Origin: Desertivibrio insolitus
GTDB lineage: Bacteria > Actinomycetota > Actinomycetes > Actinomycetales > Microbacteriaceae
Assembly: GCF_017355965.1 (NCBI RefSeq)
Contig: NZ_JAFIQW010000002.1
Span: 124,001-188,000 of the forward strand
Length of the DNA: 64,000 nt
Reading direction: 5' to 3'
Every line of letters starts with the position of its first letter. Position 1 is the stretch's first letter. This document shows positions 37,057 to 45,336 of the stretch, in pieces. Both the position numbers and the translations under genes were made by a program. The notes under the pieces are model-generated. The model saw only the letters and a program-made list of their open reading frames with translations. It did not search any database and was not told the DNA's origin.

Positions 37057-37567
37057 CGCCGCCCGTCGTTTTCGGAAACGGTCGCCGTCTCCCGGCCTCT
37101 GTGGTTCCGCGGGGCTTGCCGTCGGCGCAGGTCATGAGTCGCGCAGCGCCACGCCGCGGCCGGGCGGCGTGTCGGAGCGGTTGTCCGTGATTTGCGCCGA
37201 TCCGCGGGACGGGTGCTCGTGATCAACGGCCCTCCGCCGCGGCGCCTGGGGCGGCGCGACCCACGCGAGGTCGCGCGACTTCCCACGCCAGGACGCGCGG
37301 CTGCCGGTGCGGTCGGCCGGGGTGCGCGGCGGCATGACTCATGAGCGCTGGCGCAACACGCCGGTGCGGGCCGGCGAGTCGGAGCGGCGACTCATGATCT
37401 ACGCCGCCGGATGCATCCGGTGCGCCCCTCGCGTCAGGATGCGCAGCAAGGGCCTAATGCAGGGAGGGTCCGTCGGGGCAGCACGCCACAGCGCGCGAGC
37501 AACTCGAGGCGCACTGCTTCTGGAAGCGCTGCGCGCCCTGCTTTACGAGCGCAGCCGGCCGGACGCA
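37057..37567. other. Gene-free stretch with distant inverted repeat
   Basis: No convincing coding frame on either strand: codon bias is lost and frames lack family motifs. Perfect 11-bp arms TCATGAGTCGC (37132-37142) and GCGACTCATGA (37387-37397) enclose 244 bp. CATGACTCATG also occurs near the middle. It may be a decayed gene or a MITE-like remnant; no target duplication is seen. Confidence 0.45.
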
Positions 37568-38605
37568 CTACCCCCGCTGCGGAGTGCTCTCGCGCACCAC
37601 GACCTCGCCCGAGATGGTGACGATGGCGTGGCCGTCGGTCTCCGCGGTGGCGAGCTCGATCGCGGCGGCACCGACCTGCTCGAGCGGCAGTCGCACGGTG
37701 GTCAGTGCGGGGGTCACGTCGCGGGCGGTCGCGATGTCGTCGAAGCCCGCGATCGCGAGCCGTCCCGGCACGTCGACGCCCTCCTCGCGCAGGCGCGACA
37801 TCGCGCCGACCGCCATGACGTCGTTGACCGCGAAGACGCAGTCGATGTCGTCGATGCCGCGCTCGAGCATCCGGCCGCCGGCGTCGTAGCCGCCGTCGCG
37901 GGTGAAGTCCGACTCGAAGACTCGCTCCTCCGCGAGCTCGAGACCGTGCTCGGCGAGCCCTGCTCGGAAGCCGGCGAGGCGGTCGCGGGCCGTCATGAGC
38001 GAGCTGACCCCGGTCAGGGCTGCGAAGGAGCGGTAGCCGCGCTCGACGAGGGCGAGCGCGAGGTCGCGCGCGCCGCCGTGGTTGTCGATCTGCACCGTGT
38101 CGAAGGGCAGCGAGCGCTGCGACACCATGACCACGCGCCCGCCGAGGTTGCGGATCGCCTCGAGCTCCCGGGTCAACTGCTCGTCGAGCTCCGCGTCGAC
38201 GAAGCGTGATCCGGCGACGATGACCACGCGGGGCCGCTGCCCGCGCAGCGTGCGCACGATGTCGAGCTCGCGCTTGGCGTCGCGCTGCGTGATGCCGATG
38301 GTCGAGACGAGGCCGAGCTGCTCCGCGTCGCGCACGACACCGGACGCTATCGACGAGAAGTAGGGGTCGGCGATGTCGCTCACGATGAGCGCGAGTGTCG
38401 ACGAGGTGCCCTTGGCGATGCTCTGCGCGGAGAGGTTGGCGACGTAGCCGAGCCGCTCGGCGGCCTCGAGCACGCGGGCGCGGTAGGTCTCGTTGACCTT
38501 GCGCGTCGACCCGTTGAGGGAGCGCGACGCGGTCGCCAACGAGACGCCGGCCTCGCGGGCGACGTCGTGCAGGGTGGGCGGCATGCCGTGGATGGTCTCG
38601 TTCAT
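37568..38605 (-). CDS. LacI-family regulator of the 36-44 kb sugar locus
   Basis: 345 aa. HTH TLHDVAREAGVSLATASRSLNG with hinge NLSAQSIAKGTSSTLALIV, then an effector domain with FAVNDVMAVGAM and IAGFDDIATARDVTPALTTVRLP. It is divergent from the Gfo/Idh-GH43 unit. The repeated GGmAAGCGTTTnCC operators in this locus (37012, 38709, 40792) are the natural candidates for its binding sites. Start ATG 38605 with GAGGAA upstream. Inducer unknown. Confidence 0.88.
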   Translation of the reverse strand: MNETIHGMPPTLHDVAREAGVSLATASRSLNGSTRKVNETYRARVLEAAERLGYVANLSAQSIAKGTSSTLALIVSDIADPYFSSIASGVVRDAEQLGLVSTIGITQRDAKRELDIVRTLRGQRPRVVIVAGSRFVDAELDEQLTRELEAIRNLGGRVVMVSQRSLPFDTVQIDNHGGARDLALALVERGYRSFAALTGVSSLMTARDRLAGFRAGLAEHGLELAEERVFESDFTRDGGYDAGGRMLERGIDDIDCVFAVNDVMAVGAMSRLREEGVDVPGRLAIAGFDDIATARDVTPALTTVRLPLEQVGAAAIELATAETDGHAIVTISGEVVVRESTPQRG

Positions 38606-38701
38606 CCGCGTCGTTCCTCGTTCGTGGGTCGGGTTTCCGCTGACTCTAGCCCCGCGAGGCGACGCGCAAGCGCCGCCCTGCCCAGGCGCCGCGCTGCTCG
38701 C

Positions 38702-38722
38702 TATGCTGGGCAAGCGTTTTCC
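38702..38722 (+). promoter_or_regulatory. -10 box and LacI operator between divergent genes
   Basis: -10 TATGCT (38702-38707) followed at once by operator GGCAAGCGTTTTCC (38709-38722), in the 168-nt gap between the LacI gene and the Gfo/Idh gene. Could control both. The -35 is weak. Confidence 0.65.
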
Positions 38723-38773
38723 GGCGACAGGAGTGACCGGACGACCGGGCGCACGCACGATCGAGGAGGATCG

Positions 38774-39859
38774 ATGGCCACAGCACTGAGAGCCGGCATC
38801 CTGGGCACCGGCGCGATCGCCGCGCATCACGCCGAGGCGCTGGCCGCCGACCCGCTCGCCGAGCTCGTCGCGGTCGCCGACGTGCGTCGCGAGAGCGCGG
38901 AGGCCTTCGGGCAGACCTGGCACGCCGCCGTCCACGACGACCTGCCGTCCCTGCTCGCCGCCGGGATCGACGTGCTGCACGTCTGCACGCCACCGGGCGT
39001 GCACGCCGAGCAGGCGATCGCCGCACTCGACGCGGGCGTGCACGTCGTCGTCGAGAAGCCGCCGGCCCGCTCACTCGAGCAGCTCGACGACATGGTCGCC
39101 GCCGCGAAGCGCAACGACCGTGAGCTCGCGATCGTCTTCCAGCAGCGCACCGGCACCGCCGCGGCCCACGTGCGCCGGCTGCTCGACGAGGGCGCCCTCG
39201 GTCGCCCGCTCCTCGCCCTCTGCCACACACTCTGGTTCCGCGACCAGGGCTACTTCGACGTGCCGTGGCGCGGCAGCTGGGAGACCGAGGGCGGCGGCCC
39301 GACGCTCGGGCACGGCATCCACCAGCTCGACCTGCTCGCCTGGCTGCTCGGCGACGCCGAGGAGGTGAGCGGCCGGCTGTGGCGCCTCGGGCGCGAGACC
39401 GGAACGGAGGACTCCTCGACCGCCGTCATCACGTTCGCGAACGGCGTCGTCGCCTCCGTCGTGACGAGCGCCGTCGCGCCGCGCGAGACGAGCTCCATCC
39501 GCATCGACACCGAGTTCGCCACGGTCACCGTCGACCACCTCTACGGTCACGGCCACGACAACTGGCGCATCACGGCCGCGCCCGGCGTGCCCGACGAGGT
39601 CGTCGAGGGCTGGCGCTTCCCCGAGCACGAGGAGCGCAGCGGACACGTCCCGCTCCTCCGCGAGGTCTACGCGGCGATCCGCGAGGGCCGCCCGCTGCCC
39701 TCGACCGCGTCCGACCCCGCCCGCTCGTTCGAGCTCGTCGCCGCGATCTCGCTCTCGGCCGCTCGCGGTCGGCCGGTCGCGCTCGAGGAGGTGCGTCGCG
39801 ACTCCGGCATCCGCGCGTCGCTCGAGGCGCCGGTGATCGACCGCCGGACCGGGCGGTGA
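38774..39859 (+). CDS. Gfo/Idh/MocA-family oxidoreductase
   Basis: 361 aa. Rossmann motif AGILGTGAIAAHHAEAL, VCTPPGVHAEQAIAAL and EKP in VVVEKPPARSLEQ. TEGGGPTLGHGIHQLDLLAWLLG contains the catalytic-region His. Predicted NAD(P)-dependent sugar dehydrogenase; unlike the longer family member at 35772-36965. RBS GAGGAGGA. Its stop overlaps the GH43-like gene by GTGA, so the two are coupled. Confidence 0.9.
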   Translation: MATALRAGILGTGAIAAHHAEALAADPLAELVAVADVRRESAEAFGQTWHAAVHDDLPSLLAAGIDVLHVCTPPGVHAEQAIAALDAGVHVVVEKPPARSLEQLDDMVAAAKRNDRELAIVFQQRTGTAAAHVRRLLDEGALGRPLLALCHTLWFRDQGYFDVPWRGSWETEGGGPTLGHGIHQLDLLAWLLGDAEEVSGRLWRLGRETGTEDSSTAVITFANGVVASVVTSAVAPRETSSIRIDTEFATVTVDHLYGHGHDNWRITAAPGVPDEVVEGWRFPEHEERSGHVPLLREVYAAIREGRPLPSTASDPARSFELVAAISLSAARGRPVALEEVRRDSGIRASLEAPVIDRRTGR

Positions 39860-40764
39860 CCGAGCCGCTCTTCCGCGACCCCGTGCATGACGGGGCATCC
39901 GATCCCACCGTCCTCCGCGACCGGGCGACGGGCGAGCTCGTCATGTTCTACACGCAGCGGCGACCGGATGACCCGGGGCCGGGCGTCTCCTGGATCCACG
40001 GCAGCCGCATCGGCGTCGCCCGCTCCGCCGACGGGCGCACCTGGCGCTACGACGGCGTCGTCGACGGCCTCGACTCCGCGGATGCCCCAGGCCTCAACAC
40101 TCACTGGGCACCGGAGGTCTTCTGGTCGGGCTCGGACTACCGGATGTACCTGACCTTCATCGAGGGCGTGCCGGACTCGTGGGACGCGCCTCGCGTCATC
40201 CGTGAGTACCGCAGCGACGACCTGCGCGAATGGCGGCACGTCGGGGTGCTGCCGTTCGGCGACCGGGTGATCGACGCCGCCGTCGCGCGCTGCCCCGACG
40301 GGCGCTGGCGCTGCTGGGTGAAGGACGAGGCGCGGAACTCGACGACGTGGGGGTTCGCGAGCGACGACCTCGAGTCGTGGCGACCCGAGGGGCTCGTGAT
40401 CGGCGGGCGCCCGCACGAGGGGCCGAACGTGTTCGAGCTCGGCGGCGCCTGGTGGCTGCTCGTCGACGAGTGGCGGGGCATGGGCGTGTACCGGTCGCCG
40501 GATGCCGTGCGCTGGGAGCGGCAGGGCGGGCCGGATGATGTGCTGCTCGGCGACCACCCCGTGGGTCGTCACGGCGACGTGCTCGTCGAGGACGGCAGGG
40601 CGACCCTGTACTACTTCGACCACCCGGAGTGGGCGGGCGAGGAGGTCGAGGATGCGCCGGGCGCGGACGCTCGCAGGACCGTCATCCGCTCGATCGAACT
40701 GAAACTGAACGGCACTCGGTTAGAGTGCGCGGGCGGTGACACACCGGCCCGGAACGCTGGTTGA
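39856..40764 (+). CDS. GH43-like five-bladed propeller glycosidase
   Basis: 302 aa. Family 43-type catalytic triad positions: Asp in GASDPTVLR (general base), Asp in RVIDAAVARC (pKa modulator) and Glu in HEGPNVFELGG (general acid). WAPEVFW is the family WAPdv signature. There is no signal peptide, so it is intracellular, probably acting on imported oligosaccharides (arabinosides, xylosides or galactosides). GTG start within the overlap with the oxidoreductase gene. The promoter of the next operon starts inside its stop codon. Confidence 0.85.
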   Translation: MTEPLFRDPVHDGASDPTVLRDRATGELVMFYTQRRPDDPGPGVSWIHGSRIGVARSADGRTWRYDGVVDGLDSADAPGLNTHWAPEVFWSGSDYRMYLTFIEGVPDSWDAPRVIREYRSDDLREWRHVGVLPFGDRVIDAAVARCPDGRWRCWVKDEARNSTTWGFASDDLESWRPEGLVIGGRPHEGPNVFELGGAWWLLVDEWRGMGVYRSPDAVRWERQGGPDDVLLGDHPVGRHGDVLVEDGRATLYYFDHPEWAGEEVEDAPGADARRTVIRSIELKLNGTRLECAGGDTPARNAG

Positions 40765-40805
40765 CCGATCGCAGATCGTGCCCTACCTTTGGGGAAACGC
40801 TTTCC
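40761..40805 (+). promoter_or_regulatory. Promoter and LacI operator of importer at 40847
   Basis: -35 TTGACC (40761-40766), 17-nt spacer, -10 TACCTT (40784-40789). Operator GGGAAACGCTTTCC (40792-40805), the reverse complement of the locus consensus, sits over the predicted start. Best promoter in the window by eye. Confidence 0.8.
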
Positions 40806-40846
40806 GAAGCGCTCACAGCAGACAATGTCGTTCTGGAAGGACAAGG

Positions 40847-42157
40847 ATGTTCAGTACCCGTAAGCGCAGAGCAGGCGTCGCCCTCGCGCTCACCACGAGC
40901 GCTGCGATCGCGCTCACCGGCTGCTCCGGCGGAGGCGGCTCCGAGCCCGCCGCGACCTTCGACCCGGAGGAGGAGGTCACCCTCGACCTGGCCTTCTGGG
41001 GCAACGACGTGCGTGCCGACTTCTACAACCAGGCCATCGCGGCGTTCAACGAGGAGTACCCGAACATCACGGTGAACACCTCGTTCCTCGCCTTCCCCGA
41101 GTTCTGGGAGGCCCGCCAGGTCGAGGCCGCCGGCGGCAACCTGCCGGATGTCATGCAGTTCGACTACTCGTACCTGCGTCAGTACTCCGAGAACGGCCTG
41201 CTGCTGCCGCTCGACGACTACATGGGCGGCATCATCGAGACCGACGGCCTGGCGCAGAACATCCTCGACATCGGCGTCGTGAACGACCAGACCACCGCGA
41301 TCGCGACGAGCACCAACGCGTGGGGCCTCTACACCAACCCGATCCTCGCGCAGGAGGTCGGCGCCTCGGTCTACGAGGGCGGCGGCAGCTGGGAGGACTA
41401 CAACGACTACATGATCGAGGCCACGCAGGCCGCCGGTGACTCCGGCGTCTACGGCGGCACCGACTGGACCGGTCGCATTCAGAACTTCGAGCTCCACCTC
41501 CGCGCGCAGGGCGAGAACCTCTTCACCGAGGAGGGCGAGCCGAACTTCACGCAGGAGGACGTCGCCGAGTTCTTCGACCTCGGCACCGAGGTCCGCGAGC
41601 AGGGCGGGGTCGTCCCCGGCCAGCTGCTCGAGGAGCTCTACCCCGTCTCGGCCTTCGACTCGGCCCGCTCGCTCTCCGAGCTGACCTGGGACAACTTCGG
41701 CGCCGGCTACCTCGGCAACCTGGGCGAGCCCTACACCGAGCTCGGCCTCGTCGAGCCGCCCACCGCTGAGGAGGGCTCGCAGGACCTCTACCTCAAGCCG
41801 TCGATGCTCCACGCGATCTCCGCGAACACCGACCACCCCGAGGCCGCCGCGACGCTGGTGAACTTCCTCATCAACGACCCGCAGGTCTCGCAGATCTTCG
41901 GCACCAACCGCGGCATCCCCGCGTCTGAGACCCAGCTCGAGTCGCTCTCACTCGAGGGCCTCGACGCCCAGATCCGCGAGTACGAGCAGTCCATCGAGGA
42001 CCGCCTCGGCGACGCCCCGCCCGTCCCGATCGTCGGCTACGGCGCGATCGAGGAGGAGTGGCGCCAGATCGGTACCGAGCTCGGCCTCGGCACCATCACC
42101 CCGGAGGCCGCCGCGGAGCGCTTCTTCACCGAGATGGAAGTCATCCTCAACAGCTGA
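40847..42157 (+). CDS. Sugar-binding lipoprotein of ABC importer
   Basis: 436 aa. Signal with lipobox ALTGC and Gly-rich linker, then a family-1 solute-binding protein: TLDLAFWGNDVRADFYNQAIAAFNEEYP, here seen as two runs, and a C-terminal helix ending FFTEMEVILNS. Two permeases follow. RBS GGAAGGA. The ligand is probably a glycoside degraded by the neighbouring GH43-like enzyme and oxidoreductases; this is inferred from the shared operator. Confidence 0.88.
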   Translation: MFSTRKRRAGVALALTTSAAIALTGCSGGGGSEPAATFDPEEEVTLDLAFWGNDVRADFYNQAIAAFNEEYPNITVNTSFLAFPEFWEARQVEAAGGNLPDVMQFDYSYLRQYSENGLLLPLDDYMGGIIETDGLAQNILDIGVVNDQTTAIATSTNAWGLYTNPILAQEVGASVYEGGGSWEDYNDYMIEATQAAGDSGVYGGTDWTGRIQNFELHLRAQGENLFTEEGEPNFTQEDVAEFFDLGTEVREQGGVVPGQLLEELYPVSAFDSARSLSELTWDNFGAGYLGNLGEPYTELGLVEPPTAEEGSQDLYLKPSMLHAISANTDHPEAAATLVNFLINDPQVSQIFGTNRGIPASETQLESLSLEGLDAQIREYEQSIEDRLGDAPPVPIVGYGAIEEEWRQIGTELGLGTITPEAAAERFFTEMEVILNS

Positions 42158-42163
42158 CATCCG

Positions 42164-42197
42164 GCGGGGTGGGGGTTCCTCGGAGCCCCCACCCCGC
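42164..42197 (+). terminator. Intercistronic hairpin after binding-protein gene
   Basis: Perfect 12-bp stem (42164-42175 with 42186-42197) and a 10-nt loop, before the permease ribosome binding site. Confidence 0.7.
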
Positions 42198-42221
42198 TCC
42201 CACAACGTCAGGAGACAGACA

Positions 42222-43220
42222 GTGACCACCCAGTTGGAGCCGCGACCGAAGACGGTCGCGCCCGACCTGCCGACCTCCGCCAAGCCGAGCCAGCCTCGGC
42301 CCGGCGGCAAGGGGATCAGGCGTGGCTCGAAGCAGGCCGCCCGCGAGACGCGAGCCGGGTACGGGTTCCTCCTGCCCTGGCTGATCGGCTTCTTCGGCCT
42401 CACCGTTGGCCCGATGGCCTTCTCCCTGTACCTCGCCTTCACGCGGTACAACCTCTTCACCGACCCGCAGTGGATCGGTTTCGACAACTTCACCCGGATG
42501 TTCACGCAGGACCCGCAGTTCCTGCAGTCCGTCCAGGTCACCCTCATCTACGTGCTGGTCGGAACCCCGATCAAGCTCGCTGCGGCTCTCGGCGTCGCAA
42601 TGCTGCTCAACGCCGTCACCCGTGGCAGCGGATTCTTCCGCTCCGCCTTCTACGCCCCGTCGCTCATCGGCGCGAGCGTCAGTGTCGCCATCGTCTGGCG
42701 CGCCATGTTCAACACCGACGGCCCCGTCGACACCGGCCTCAGCTCGGTGGGTATCGACATCGGTGGCTGGGTCGGCAACGTAGACCTCGTCCTCCCGATG
42801 ATGATCCTCCTCGCCGTCTGGCAGTTCGGCGCCCCGATGGTCATCTTCCTCGCCGGCCTCAAGCAGGTTCCGCGCGAGCTCTACGAGGCCGCCGAGATGG
42901 ACGGCGCCGGCAAGTTCCGTCAGTTCCGCAGCGTCACGATGCCGATGCTGTCGTCGGTCATCTTCTTCAACCTGCTGCTCGAGACGATCAACGCGTTCCA
43001 GGTCTTCGCCAGCGCGTACATCATCTCCAACGGCAGCGGCGGCCCCGCCGGCCAGACGAACTTCTACACGCTGTACCTCTACGGACGCGCGTTCCGCGAC
43101 GGCCAGATGGGCTACGCCTCGGCCATGGCTTGGGTGCTGCTGCTCGTCGTGGCGGTCATCGCCTTCATCCTGTTCAAGACCTCGAAGTCGTGGGTCCACT
43201 ACGCGGGGGACAACCGATGA
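42222..43220 (+). CDS. ABC sugar importer permease, MalF class
   Basis: 332 aa with a ~45-residue cytoplasmic N-terminus and six TM helices. EAA loop is ELYEAAEMDGAGKFRQF. Typical of LacF/UgpA-like permeases. GTG start with CAGGAGA upstream. ATGA overlap with the second permease. No ATPase gene follows. Confidence 0.9.
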   Translation: MTTQLEPRPKTVAPDLPTSAKPSQPRPGGKGIRRGSKQAARETRAGYGFLLPWLIGFFGLTVGPMAFSLYLAFTRYNLFTDPQWIGFDNFTRMFTQDPQFLQSVQVTLIYVLVGTPIKLAAALGVAMLLNAVTRGSGFFRSAFYAPSLIGASVSVAIVWRAMFNTDGPVDTGLSSVGIDIGGWVGNVDLVLPMMILLAVWQFGAPMVIFLAGLKQVPRELYEAAEMDGAGKFRQFRSVTMPMLSSVIFFNLLLETINAFQVFASAYIISNGSGGPAGQTNFYTLYLYGRAFRDGQMGYASAMAWVLLLVVAVIAFILFKTSKSWVHYAGDNR

Positions 43221-44143
43221 GCACCTCCAGCTCCGCCATCAGCAGCCCGTCTCAGCTCGAGGCCCCTCTCGTCGCCCCGCCGCCCCGCGAGGCACGCTCC
43301 GGACGCCGCAAGCTCACGCCCGGCCGGGTCGCGCAGTACGTGCTGCTCGCCCTGCTCACCGCGATCGTGCTCTACCCGATGATCTGGCTCTTCATCTCGA
43401 CGTTCAAGCCGTCGAGCGAGTTCGGCCAGAACCCGGGCCTGCTGCCCGAGAACGGCACGATCGACAACTACTTCAAGGTGCTCGAGGGCATCGGCGGCAT
43501 CCCGCTCTGGAAGTTCTTCGCGAACTCCCTGCTGCTCGCGGTCGCCGCCGTGGTGGGAACGCTCGCGTCGTCGTCGCTCGCGGCCTACGCCTTCGCGCGA
43601 ATCCGCTTCCGCGGTGCCGGGATTTTCTTCGCGGCGATGATCGGCACGCTGCTGCTGCCGTTCCACGTGATCATCATCCCGCAGTACGTGCTGTTCCAGC
43701 GGCTCGATCTGGTCGACACGTTCTGGCCGCTGATCATCCCGAAGTTCCTCGCGACCGAGGCGTTCTTCGTGTTCCTCATCGTGCAGTTCATCCGTAACAT
43801 CCCGAGGGACATGGACGAGGCGGCGCGCATCGACGGGGCGGGGCACCTGCGCACCTTCTTCTCGGTGATCCTGCCGCTGATCAAGCCGGCCCTGATCACG
43901 AGCGCGATCTTCACGTTCATCTGGACCTGGAACGACTTCCTCGGCCCGCTGCTGTACCTGAACTCGCCCGAGAACTACCCGCTGCCGATCGCGCTGCGCC
44001 TCTACAACGACCAGACCTCGGTGTCCGACTACGGCGCCACCGTCGCGGTCTCGTTCCTCGCGCTGCTGCCGGTGCTGCTGTTCTTCCTCGTCTTCCAGCG
44101 CTTCCTGGTCGACGGCGTCGCCACGCAGGGGCTCAAGGGCTGA
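43217..44143 (+). CDS. ABC sugar importer permease, MalG class
   Basis: 308 aa, six TM helices, EAA loop DEAARIDGAGHLRTFFS and the family end FQRFLVDGVATQGLKG. It forms the channel with the preceding subunit. It is followed after 2 nt by the YesL-like gene, showing that the operon continues. Confidence 0.9.
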   Translation: MSTSSSAISSPSQLEAPLVAPPPREARSGRRKLTPGRVAQYVLLALLTAIVLYPMIWLFISTFKPSSEFGQNPGLLPENGTIDNYFKVLEGIGGIPLWKFFANSLLLAVAAVVGTLASSSLAAYAFARIRFRGAGIFFAAMIGTLLLPFHVIIIPQYVLFQRLDLVDTFWPLIIPKFLATEAFFVFLIVQFIRNIPRDMDEAARIDGAGHLRTFFSVILPLIKPALITSAIFTFIWTWNDFLGPLLYLNSPENYPLPIALRLYNDQTSVSDYGATVAVSFLALLPVLLFFLVFQRFLVDGVATQGLKG

Positions 44144-44145
44144 CC

Positions 44146-44799
44146 TTGAGCCGCAAGGACCGCGCCAGACTGCGCGCCGCCGACCGGGCGGCGCGCAGCG
44201 GCAGCGGCCCCACTCAGCAGGAACCCTCCCGTCTGCCCGGTGCGACGGGAGGGTTCTCCCTGTTCGGCGAGGTGCTCCTCGTCGGTCTTCTGGTGTCGCT
44301 CGCCGGCATCCTGATCGTGACGCTCCCACTGGCGGTCGCCGCAGGCATCCGTCAGCTCCGCCGCTACCTGAGGGCGGATGACTCGCGCCCTGTGCTCTTC
44401 TGGCACGACCTGCGCCGCGGGCTGCTGCCCGGCCTCGGCGTCGGCGTGGCCGCGCTCGTGCTCGTGCTGATCCTGCTGATCGACGTGGACCTCGCCCGCT
44501 CCGGCGCCCTGCCCTGGGGAGAGGTCGTCGGCGCGGTCGGCGTCGTGCTGCTCGTGCTCCTCGCGGCCGGACTGCTCGCCGCCGCGTCGCTGTGGTCGCC
44601 GGAGGACGGTTGGCGCTCGGCCATCAAGGCGACACCGTCCTACCTGTGGCGCGACCCGGTCGGCGCGCTGCTGCTCGCGGTCGCGGCCGGCTTCGTGGTG
44701 CTCGCGACGTGGCAGCTGTTTCCGCTCGTGGTGCCGGCGCTGGGGCTCGCGTGCTTCGCCGCGGTCGCGGTGCCGGAGCGCCCGAGCCGCCAGCGCTGA
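44146..44799 (+). CDS. YesL-like (DUF624-type) membrane protein
   Basis: 217 aa. Basic N-terminus then about five TM helices. FGEVLLVGLLVSLAGILIVTLPLAVAAGI and RRGLLPGLGVGVAALVLVLIL (quoted in part) resemble YesL/DUF624 proteins, which sit in sugar-importer operons of Gram-positive bacteria with unknown function. The family call is tentative. TTG start at 44146, 2 nt after the permease stop, implies coupling to the importer. Confidence 0.65.
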   Translation: MSRKDRARLRAADRAARSGSGPTQQEPSRLPGATGGFSLFGEVLLVGLLVSLAGILIVTLPLAVAAGIRQLRRYLRADDSRPVLFWHDLRRGLLPGLGVGVAALVLVLILLIDVDLARSGALPWGEVVGAVGVVLLVLLAAGLLAAASLWSPEDGWRSAIKATPSYLWRDPVGALLLAVAAGFVVLATWQLFPLVVPALGLACFAAVAVPERPSRQR

Positions 44800-44830
44800 C
44801 GGGCCTCTCGCCGCGCGACCCGACTGGGCC

Positions 44831-45270
44831 GCGCAGCGGCGTATCGAGAGCCAGCCGGGTGGCGAGGGCCGCACCCGGCATCCGAACGTCGAAGCGGCAT
44901 ACAACCGCATGCCGGTTTGCACTTCCGATGCCGTGCTCGGGCGGCCCGCCCGTCCGTTGGCTGGCCACGCAGCGGTGTATCGAGAGCCAGCCGGGTGGCG
45001 AGGGCCGCACCCGGCATCCGAACGCCGGAGCGGTATGCAACCGCATGCCGGTTTGCACTTCCGATGGCGTGATCTAAGCAGCCCACCCGTCAGTCGAGTA
45101 GCCGCGCAGCGGCGTATCGGGAATTCGGCGGGCGCCGCGGGGGACCGACCCCGCATCGAAGCTGCAACCCCGCCACCAGGAGCATGCGGGGGTGCAGCTC
45201 GATTGCGGGATCGCAAGCCGACGCCGGTGGAGGGTCTCGATATGCGGCGCCGTGCACCGCTACTCGACCG
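44831..45270. repeat. Array of intergenic palindromic repeats
   Basis: This gene-free stretch (44800-45336) holds two long copies of one ~105-bp unit: 44831-44936 and 44968-45071, period 136 bp, over 90% alike by eye. Each starts GCAGCGGyGTATCGAGAG and ends near GCACTTCCGATG. A partial third copy of the left end follows (about 45093-45120, GTCGAGTAGCCGCGCAGCGG). An inverted relative lies at about 45232-45270 (GTCTCGATATGCGGCGCC...GCTACTCGACC). They resemble dispersed REP-like elements. ORFs crossing them are artefacts. Confidence 0.7.
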
Positions 45271-45336
45271 CCGAGGGGCGGGAGGAGGCGGGAGGACCGT
45301 GGCCGGGCGCGCGCTCACCGACGCCCGGCCACGGAG

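Noticed and set aside
37307-38209. 300-codon plus-strand frame
   Set aside because: Antisense to the LacI-family gene, whose HTH and effector motifs are clear.
44831-45270. CRISPR-like array
   Set aside because: Only two long copies with a 136-bp period and no short unique spacers or cas genes.
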